From: an uncultured Nodularia sp. | GTDB taxonomy: Bacteria > Cyanobacteriota > Cyanobacteriia > Cyanobacteriales > Nostocaceae | Length of the DNA: 64,000 bases | NCBI GenBank assembly: GCA_903911355.1 | Contig: CAIWDD010000005.1 | Span: 35,072 to 99,071 of the forward strand | Direction: 5' to 3' | In this document: piece by piece, positions 58,334-64,000 of the stretch | Layout of the letters: each line of letters opens with the position of its first letter | How positions within the stretch are numbered: the stretch's first letter is position 1 | Program-made: the position numbers and the translations under genes | The notes under the pieces: generated by a model | Told to the model about the DNA's origin: nothing | Database searches by the model: none | The model's input: the letters and a program-made list of their open reading frames with translations, nothing else

Positions 58334-59695
58334 ATGCTCTTATTGGGATTTTTTCTGGGTTTAGCGGTAGGTGCTGGGTTGTGGATTTGGCAACAGGTTC
58401 AACTAAAACGCTACTTAAGGGGACTCATAGAATCCTCAAGCTCTGCTCATTCTCAGGTGGTGCTGGGGCTAATACCTGCTTTGCATCGCAAAGTAACCAC
58501 CATCAAGCAGCAGCAGCAAAATTTGCAGCAGTCCCTAAAAACCTACCAAGACTTGCTGGATTTTGCTCCAATAGGATATTTGCAGGTAGATGAAGAAAAT
58601 CAATTGCTGTGGTGCAATCAGCAAGCGCGACAAATATTATATCTACAAACATGGCAACCTGGACAGGTGCGGCTGTTACTAGAGTTAGTGCGGTCTTATG
58701 AACTTGACCATTTAGTGGAAAAAACTCGCGATCGCCAAGCATTACAGGTAAAAGAGTGGATATTTCACCCCTCCTCTGATTCCGCTTTTCGTGGTAGTAG
58801 CGGTACTAAAAGTAATGGGGTATCAGGGATATCGAGGATAAAACCCCTGGCGTTGCGCGCTTCTAGTTTACCACTACCCAATGGACAGGTGGGGGTGTTT
58901 CTGGAAAATCGCCAACCTGTACTAGATATGAATCAGGAGCGCGATCGCTCTTTTTCTGACCTAGCTCACGAACTCAGAACCCCCTTGACTTCTATTCGTT
59001 TGGTGGTGGAAACTTTACAAAACCGCTTAGACCCTCCTTTGAATCGTTGGGTTGATCGGCTAATGCAAGAGGTAGATCGGCTGATTAACTTAGTGCAAAG
59101 CTGGTTAGAACTGACTCAAATGGAAGCCAACCCCGCTATGCAATTGCATTTGGAAGTTGTGGAATTGCGATCGCTGATCATATCTGTGTGGGAAAGCTTA
59201 GAACCATTAACCCAAAAGCAACACCTGTCTATATCCTACTGCGGCCCAGAAAATCTGTGGATCAAAGCCGACCCTGGGCGTATTTATCAGGTTTTTCTCA
59301 ACTTGCTAGACAACAGCATTAAATATAGTCTTCCTGGTAGCAGTATTCAAATTCAAGCCCAAATCCTATCAATACCAGATACTGATAGTCGCCTAGTTCC
59401 TATTTTGGAAATAAATCTCATTGATTCCGGGCTGGGTTTTTCCGAAGCAGATTTACCACATATATTTGAGCGATTTTACCGGGGAGATAAAGCCAGGACT
59501 CATTCCTCACTACCAGAAAATAATTCTCTGGGTGCAATTGTGGGTAATGGTTTAGGTTTAGCTATTGTGCGGCAAATTATTGTCGCCCATGGCGGTTCTA
59601 TTCAAGCAATGAACCATCCAGAAACCGGTGGAGCTTGGTTAAAACTTCAACTTCCTGAAGTTATGGCAAACTACCCAAGCCAAGACTATAGTTAA
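58334..59695 (+). CDS. sphS: Phosphate sensor histidine kinase SphS (PhoR family)
   Basis: The 453-aa kinase has one N-terminal membrane helix (LLLGFFLGLAVGAGLWIW), a coiled coil (VTTIKQQQQNLQQSLKTY), a PAS domain (FAPIGYLQVDEENQLLWCN), the H-box FSDLAHELRTPLTSIR, the N-box FLNLLDNSIKYSLPG, and G-boxes DSGLGFSEAD and GNGLGLAIVRQI. The single-helix plus PAS layout matches cyanobacterial SphS. It lies 118 bp after sphR and 14 bp before phoU. Confidence 0.9.
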   Translation: MLLLGFFLGLAVGAGLWIWQQVQLKRYLRGLIESSSSAHSQVVLGLIPALHRKVTTIKQQQQNLQQSLKTYQDLLDFAPIGYLQVDEENQLLWCNQQARQILYLQTWQPGQVRLLLELVRSYELDHLVEKTRDRQALQVKEWIFHPSSDSAFRGSSGTKSNGVSGISRIKPLALRASSLPLPNGQVGVFLENRQPVLDMNQERDRSFSDLAHELRTPLTSIRLVVETLQNRLDPPLNRWVDRLMQEVDRLINLVQSWLELTQMEANPAMQLHLEVVELRSLIISVWESLEPLTQKQHLSISYCGPENLWIKADPGRIYQVFLNLLDNSIKYSLPGSSIQIQAQILSIPDTDSRLVPILEINLIDSGLGFSEADLPHIFERFYRGDKARTHSSLPENNSLGAIVGNGLGLAIVRQIIVAHGGSIQAMNHPETGGAWLKLQLPEVMANYPSQDYS

Positions 59696-59709
59696 GAATA
59701 TCTTCACCT

Positions 59710-60399
59710 TTGAGATTAATCAGTGTGCAAGCTGCCTTGTATGATCGCAACTCTCAACCGCAAAATCCCCAATTAGCACGTGCCATCAGGCGCTTGGAAC
59801 GGGATATATTACGCATGGGAGCTTTGGTAGAACAATCCTTCCGCCTCAGCCACCAGGCCCTTTTTTCCCGAGATTTAACAGCATCTCGGGAACTCCCCCG
59901 ATTAGATAAAAAAATTGATCGCTTTTATAGACAAATAGAATCAGATTGTACGACAATTATCACACTCCAAGCACCTACAGATCAAAACTTACGCTGTTTA
60001 AGTGCCTTTATGCAGTTAGTGCGAGACTTAGAACGTATTGGGGATTATGCCGAAGATTTAGCTAACATTGCCGTAAAAATTTTTCCTTACCCACCACATA
60101 GCTCTTTACCAGAGATTGAGGAGATGTCCCACCACGCACAAGCCATGCTAGCAAGTAGCTTAAAAGCCTTAGCTGATTTGGATGAAGTTGGGGGACGAGA
60201 TTTAAAGCGCTTAGATGATACTGTAGATCATGCTTATGATCGAGTTTATCAAACTTTAGCCCAGCAAAGAGATGTGCCGGGGGTAGTGGAGCCCATTGTA
60301 CTCCTGGCGCTGGCAATTCGTTGTTTAGAACGCATGGCAGACCATGCTACTAACATTGGTCGCAGAGTAGCATATATTGTCACGGGACAAAGTTGTTAA
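59710..60399 (+). CDS. phoU: Phosphate-signalling protein PhoU
   Basis: PhoU represses the Pho response by linking the phosphate transporter and the sensor kinase. The 229-aa protein has two three-helix PhoU repeats: ILRMGALVEQSFRLSHQAL with LVRDLERIGDYAEDLANIA, and then ALAIRCLERMADHATNIGRR. The DxxRIGDYAED and ERMADHATN motifs bind metal in this family. The TTG at 59710 or the in-frame GTG at 59725 may be the true start. In Synechocystis SphU controls SphS. The pst transporter genes are not in the window. Confidence 0.93.
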   Translation: MRLISVQAALYDRNSQPQNPQLARAIRRLERDILRMGALVEQSFRLSHQALFSRDLTASRELPRLDKKIDRFYRQIESDCTTIITLQAPTDQNLRCLSAFMQLVRDLERIGDYAEDLANIAVKIFPYPPHSSLPEIEEMSHHAQAMLASSLKALADLDEVGGRDLKRLDDTVDHAYDRVYQTLAQQRDVPGVVEPIVLLALAIRCLERMADHATNIGRRVAYIVTGQSC

Positions 60400-60510
60400 G
60401 CTGAGTTCTTAACTTTTGTTAAGTAACATACAATTTACCAAAATATTACCTTTTCTTAAAGTTACTTAATTAGGCTAACTCTCGTTACCCCAATATTAAG
60501 TACTTGCATC

Positions 60511-61152
60511 ATGTATCCCACCAGTCTGACCCCAAAGTTATCTGATGTATCTCATGACTCTATCCCCGGTGGAAAATTACCACAAAGATTATTTACTCGC
60601 CGCGAATTAATTCCCCCTGACAAGAATGTTCTGTGGCGTATTGATCGCGGCGCAGTTCGTACCTTAACCTGGAACGAAGACGGCATATTTATTGCTCTGG
60701 GTTATTGGGGAACTGGTGATCTGGTGGGACATTGTTTAACTAAAATCCAACCCTACCAAATTGAATGTTTAACCAGCGTAGAAGTTAGTATTGTACCCCC
60801 GGAACTTTGGCATCAGTATACTGGTGCTTTCATATCACACATTCAAGATTCAGAGGAGATATTAAGTATTGTACATCTCAAACCGATGTCCTTACGTTTG
60901 GGAAGGTTCCTACTGTGGTTAAGTCAAAAATTTGGGCGCGATGTGGAACAGGGGAGATTAATTGACCTAAATATTACCCACCAGGAAATATCAGAAGTCT
61001 TAAATACTACTCGTGTGACTATAACCCGGACTCTACAGGAATTTGAGGAACAAGAACTACTCCTACGCTACAAGCGGCGAATTATTCTTTTATCACAAAA
61101 TAATCAGATAAAAAATAGAGTATCAAAAAAAATGATCATGGGCTTGTGTTAA
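60511..61152 (+). CDS. Crp/Fnr-family transcriptional regulator
   Basis: The 213-aa protein has an N-terminal cyclic-nucleotide-binding-like domain (VLWRIDRGAVRTLTW and GYWGTGDLVGHCL), a dimer helix, and a C-terminal HTH_Crp (DLNITHQEISEVLNTTRVTI, recognition helix RVTITRTLQEFEEQELLL). The cAMP-contact residues of CRP are not evident, so the ligand is unknown. It lies 111 bp after phoU and just before a porin gene, so control of that porin or of nutrient uptake is plausible; this is inference. Confidence 0.88.
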   Translation: MYPTSLTPKLSDVSHDSIPGGKLPQRLFTRRELIPPDKNVLWRIDRGAVRTLTWNEDGIFIALGYWGTGDLVGHCLTKIQPYQIECLTSVEVSIVPPELWHQYTGAFISHIQDSEEILSIVHLKPMSLRLGRFLLWLSQKFGRDVEQGRLIDLNITHQEISEVLNTTRVTITRTLQEFEEQELLLRYKRRIILLSQNNQIKNRVSKKMIMGLC

Positions 61153-61188
61153 TTATAAAAATTTTGGTATATTCAAGAAGGTTGTGAA

Positions 61189-61227
61189 GAGATCAGCCGA
61201 AAAAGCATAAAGCTTTGGTGTGATCTC
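61189..61227 (+). promoter_or_regulatory. Structured leader hairpin of the porin gene
   Basis: GAGATCA (61189-61195) pairs with TGATCTC (61221-61227), and inner AAAGC (61202-61206) pairs with GCTTT (61212-61216). The hairpin ends about 30 bp before the porin ATG and could act in translation control or mRNA stability. Confidence 0.45.
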
Positions 61228-61258
61228 AGTTTATTTGGTGTGAGTGAAATTTAAGAAC

Positions 61259-62878
61259 ATGACAAAACTACTTTGGAATGCCCTCAAAGTTAGCCCGGCA
61301 ATTGCGGCTCTATTCTTTGCTAATACAGCCCTGGCTGGTGAACTAAATCAAAAAACAACCGTTGCTCAATTGTCCCAAGAGGCTAACAGCATCGGTCAGG
61401 TAACATCTGTTTCTCAGTTTTCTGATATACGCCCCACAGACTGGGCATACCGCGCGTTACAATCTTTAGTAGAGCGCTACGGTTGTATCTCCGGTTTTCC
61501 CGACAATACTTTCCGCGGTAACCGTACCTTAACTCGCTTTGAATTTGCGGCGGCTTTAAACCAGTGTTTAGACAGAGTTAACGAACTAATCGCCACTGCA
61601 ACCCTAATCGCCACTGCAACCGCTGATGTCATTACAAGACAAGATTTAGCTTCATTACAGCGGTTACAAGAAGAATTCTCTGCTGAATTGGCAACCCTGC
61701 GTGGTCGTGTAGATGCTCTGGAAGCTCGCACTGCTGAGTTAGAAGCTAATCAGTTTTCTACCACCACCAAGTTATCTGGGGAAGCTATTTTTGGCTTGTC
61801 TCAGGCTTTCGGTGATGAGCGGGCGGTGGCGAACGCACCGGCTAATACTAACAATGGTGATCTACAACAAAGTAATACCGCTTTTGCTAACAGAGTACGC
61901 TTAACTCTCAATACTAGCTTTACTGGTAAGGATAGGCTGCAAACTCGGTTGAATGCTGGGAACATCGCGAGCACTGGAACACCCAGTACTGGTACTAACA
62001 TGACCAGTCTTGGTTTCGAGACTGGTGATAGACCCCTTGAAATTGATAAACTTAACTACACCTTCAACCTGAGCGACTCCGTACGGGTCAAAATTGATGC
62101 ACGTGGTGCTGAGTTAGATGATAACGTCCCTAACTTTAGCCCTGACTTTGCTAGTTCTGGTCGCGGTGCTATTTCTCGTTACGGTCGTTTCAGCCCCATT
62201 TACCGTCAAAATGCTAATGGCGCTGGTTTAACTGTCAACTTAAATCCCAGTGGACCTTTAACTTTAAGTGCTGCTTATGTAGCACCCCAGGCTAACGACC
62301 CCGCAGATCAAAACGGTATTTTCGATGGTAATAGTACAATCTTCGGTCAAGTAGCATTTAGACCTAGCAATCAATTAAATGTTGGTTTTAGCTACGCACG
62401 TACTTATCGAGTAGCCGGTAACGGGCTTCTTGGTAATACAGGAAGTGATCTAGCTAACCGCCCATTTGGTGCTGTTCCCACATCTGCTGATAACTATGGT
62501 TTCCAAGCTAGTTTCCAACCTAGCTCGTCACTGACCCTAGGCGGTTGGGCTGGTTTCACCAATGCTAAAGAGCAAACTACCAATCTTAATCCTCGTGGCG
62601 CAGATATTTTCTACTGGGCTAGCAGTTTAGCTGTTAAAGACTTTGGTAGAGAAGGTAACGTATTGGGTCTGATCGTTGGTCAACCCCCCAAAGTTACAGG
62701 TGGTACTGGTGTAAATGCTGAAGCAAACACTTCCTATCATGTAGAAGGTTTGTACCGGATGCGCTTCAGTGACAATATTACCGTCACCCCTGGCGTGTTG
62801 GTTATTCTCGACCCTGAAAACAACAGTAACAACGGAAATATCTATGTAGGTACACTCCGTACTACATTCAGTTTCTAA
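61259..62878 (+). CDS. SLH-domain outer-membrane porin (OprB/iron-uptake type)
   Basis: ATG at 61259 gives MTKLLWNALKVSPAIAALFF, a clean signal peptide cleaved after ALA; a GTG at 61244 is also in frame. The SLH domain (VSQFSDIRPTDWAYRALQSL, residues ~50-105) anchors to peptidoglycan. A coiled coil (LQRLQEEFSAELATLRGRVD) is followed by a beta-barrel from about residue 160 that ends in a terminal Phe (TLRTTFSF), the outer-membrane assembly signal. A tandem 18-bp duplication lies in the linker. The iron or solute specificity is not readable; the Pho-gene neighbourhood is suggestive only. Confidence 0.92.
   Translation: MTKLLWNALKVSPAIAALFFANTALAGELNQKTTVAQLSQEANSIGQVTSVSQFSDIRPTDWAYRALQSLVERYGCISGFPDNTFRGNRTLTRFEFAAALNQCLDRVNELIATATLIATATADVITRQDLASLQRLQEEFSAELATLRGRVDALEARTAELEANQFSTTTKLSGEAIFGLSQAFGDERAVANAPANTNNGDLQQSNTAFANRVRLTLNTSFTGKDRLQTRLNAGNIASTGTPSTGTNMTSLGFETGDRPLEIDKLNYTFNLSDSVRVKIDARGAELDDNVPNFSPDFASSGRGAISRYGRFSPIYRQNANGAGLTVNLNPSGPLTLSAAYVAPQANDPADQNGIFDGNSTIFGQVAFRPSNQLNVGFSYARTYRVAGNGLLGNTGSDLANRPFGAVPTSADNYGFQASFQPSSSLTLGGWAGFTNAKEQTTNLNPRGADIFYWASSLAVKDFGREGNVLGLIVGQPPKVTGGTGVNAEANTSYHVEGLYRMRFSDNITVTPGVLVILDPENNSNNGNIYVGTLRTTFSF
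61586..61621 (+). repeat. 18-bp tandem duplication inside the porin gene
   Basis: CTAATCGCCACTGCAACC occurs twice exactly (61586-61603 and 61604-61621), producing LIATATLIATAT. Family members usually have one copy (ELIATATADV), so six residues were gained in frame. Confidence 0.9.
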
Positions 62879-62898
62879 AGCTGTTGTGAGCAGTTAAT

Positions 62899-62926
62899 AA
62901 AAAGCCCGCCTTGGTGCGGGTTTTTT
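62899..62926 (+). terminator. Porin terminator
   Basis: CCCGC (62905-62909) / GCGGG (62916-62920), extended by flanking A/T pairs, followed by TTTTTT; a classic intrinsic terminator 26 bp after the stop. Confidence 0.85.
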
Positions 62927-63022
62927 GGTTTTCGCCTATACGGTGCATTTTATCTGGGTGAGGTGGACAAGGGCGGGCATCGATGCCCGCCCCACAAGAT
63001 TTATGATATTAAGATGTGTACT

Positions 63023-63274
63023 TTATTTACTTGAACAGTGCTGTATATCCGCAGGAGGTCGATCGCTACTCCAACCCCACCATACACAACTACACTGACA
63101 ATGGTAAAATTCTTGCCATTTGCGACGATGGTCTGGTGTGATGACAGGCGATCGCCGATTAATCCAAACTTTTACCGCTGCGAGACTACTAGCGTGACAA
63201 CTAGGACAGCAGAACTGGTGAGCATGAACCGCTTGATTTGTCCATTCAGGGGCTATGGGAGCAAAAGCATCCAT
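63023..63274 (-). CDS. Small zinc-ribbon-like conserved protein
   Basis: The 83-aa protein has two cysteine knuckles, FCCPSCHASS and YHCQCSCVWWGW, likely to bind one zinc. NRRSPVITPDHRRKWQEFY and SSDRPP are conserved over the length, as I recall from other cyanobacteria. Function unknown. It is divergent from the DUF3318 gene and convergent with the porin. Confidence 0.75.
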   Translation of the reverse strand: MDAFAPIAPEWTNQAVHAHQFCCPSCHASSLAAVKVWINRRSPVITPDHRRKWQEFYHCQCSCVWWGWSSDRPPADIQHCSSK

Positions 63275-63420
63275 TTAATTGGTAGTTGGTAATTCAGAAG
63301 TTAAGCTGGTTAAGTATTTTTTAAGTAAAACAGTCATAATCATAGAATACACTAATATCACCTCAGTCACCTAATAGGGTATTTTGGTAACCAGGGCAGA
63401 GACTGTGAACAACTGTAATT

Positions 63421-64000
63421 ATGTCATCAACAATTATTGTTATGGAGTCAAAGGCTGAGATTCGCCGGTTACTAAATGTCATACCTGCTTCTAGTCGCAT
63501 GACAGTAAAAATTGTCAGCAAGCCCAAGCAACCCCAGGTAATTGATGCTACTTTTCCTCTACCCTGGACACGGGAGCGAGTCATATCTATCAATTTTAAT
63601 TTCTGGTCTTCTTTACCGGAACCCCAACGGGATTTATTAATATTGCAGAAGGTAAGCTGGTTAACACAGGTGAAGTGGTTTCAACCCCAGATTTATCAAG
63701 GTGTGGCGATCGCTGGTTTGGTAGCGGGAGTGATGGAGTCAGCACAGGGGGATGTTCTGGGTGTGGGAGTTGCTACGGGATTAAGCGCCATGGCGCTGCT
63801 GCGGATTTGGCGGGGTAACAAATCTTCGGAATTAGAGTTAAACGCCGATTTAGGAGCTGTAGCGATCGCTCAACGTCGCGGTTACTCAGAAACTGAAGCT
63901 GCGGAGCATTTATTATCTGCCATTGAGGCGATCGCTGGTATGCAAAAAAATGGTAGTTTAGATTTTAATGAATTAATTCGTTGTCAAAATTTACGGGCGA
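63421..64000 (+). CDS. DUF3318 family protein, 3'-truncated by the window edge
   Basis: The frame is open from ATG 63421 to the last base. The N-terminus MSSTIIVMESKAEIRRLLNV leads to IPASSRMTVKIVSKP, FPLPWTRERVISINFNFW and PEPQRDLLILQKVSWL, which match the DUF3318 family. A hydrophobic, Gly/Ala-rich segment (GVAIAGLVAGVMESAQGDVL) follows and may be membrane-associated. Function unknown. The divergent upstream gap to the zinc-ribbon gene is 146 bp. Confidence 0.8.
   Translation, partial: MSSTIIVMESKAEIRRLLNVIPASSRMTVKIVSKPKQPQVIDATFPLPWTRERVISINFNFWSSLPEPQRDLLILQKVSWLTQVKWFQPQIYQGVAIAGLVAGVMESAQGDVLGVGVATGLSAMALLRIWRGNKSSELELNADLGAVAIAQRRGYSETEAAEHLLSAIEAIAGMQKNGSLDFNELIRCQNLRA

Noticed and set aside
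60405..60480. Possible Pho box (CTTAACTTTTGTTAAG) after phoU
   Set aside because: The repeats are spaced 10 and not 11 bp and also form a simple hairpin, so the match to the cyanobacterial Pho box is poor.
1..64000. tRNA, rRNA, tmRNA, 6S RNA or CRISPR repeats
   Set aside because: All gaps were read for T-loop GTTCRANTC patterns, conserved small-RNA cores and regularly spaced repeats; none was convincing.

Overview
The window is chromosomal DNA from a cyanobacterium, most likely a filamentous member of the Nostocales. Evidence: frequent HIP1 octamers (GCGATCGC); cyanobacterium-specific families (SasA, DUF1815, DUF1830, DUF1997, DUF2839, DUF2854, DUF3318, DUF4079, SLH-OprB porin); a 1554-aa ferredoxin-type glutamate synthase; heptamer repeats and small palindromic repeats between genes. 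I see no tRNA, rRNA, CRISPR array or intact transposon.

Layout. 1-6.9 kb: 5'-truncated clock kinase sasA, a Crr7-like protein, DUF2854, a lone receiver protein, polyphosphate kinase and a membrane histidine kinase. 7.3-18 kb: mostly single housekeeping genes (secreted twin-repeat protein, VOC protein, lysS, Spy-like protein, M48 protease, a helicase-like protein without catalytic motifs, DUF2839, DUF1815, thioesterase, dxr). 18.1-22.5 kb: membrane-protein region with an intact DUF2079 gene, a degraded DUF2079 copy, a GT39-type transferase, and a maturase-type HNH fragment interrupted by a MITE. 23.3-32.6 kb: polysaccharide deacetylase, Fd-GOGAT, phosphodiester glycosidase family protein, mannose-isomerase-type cupin. 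32.9-47.9 kb: a translation and RNA-metabolism block (HesB/IscA, rpsL-rpsG-fusA-tuf, rpsJ, Lon-N protein, pheA, DUF1997, rnhB-rne, and a radical SAM/DUF2344 protein); a tnpB relic lies between rne and the last gene. 48.5-57.2 kb: PLP aminotransferase, clpS, CPBP protease, pentapeptide protein, DICT/HD-like protein, radical SAM protein, DUF1830, DUF4079. 57.4-62.9 kb: phosphate-signalling genes sphR-sphS-phoU, then a Crp-like regulator and an SLH porin. The right edge holds a zinc-ribbon protein and a truncated DUF3318 gene.

How the genes relate. The str operon starts from a promoter that matches the sigma-70 consensus at both hexamers and supplies ribosomal proteins S12 and S7 and both elongation factors; rpsJ follows a strong terminator. 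rnhB overlaps the end of rne, so the two are probably cotranscribed. sphR-sphS-phoU is a complete phosphate-sensing module; ppk1 elsewhere in the window makes the phosphate store. The most unusual material is small-scale remodelling: repeats that became coding sequence (DUF1997 C-terminus, porin linker), gene relics (tnpB, HNH, DUF2079), and a pseudo-helicase.
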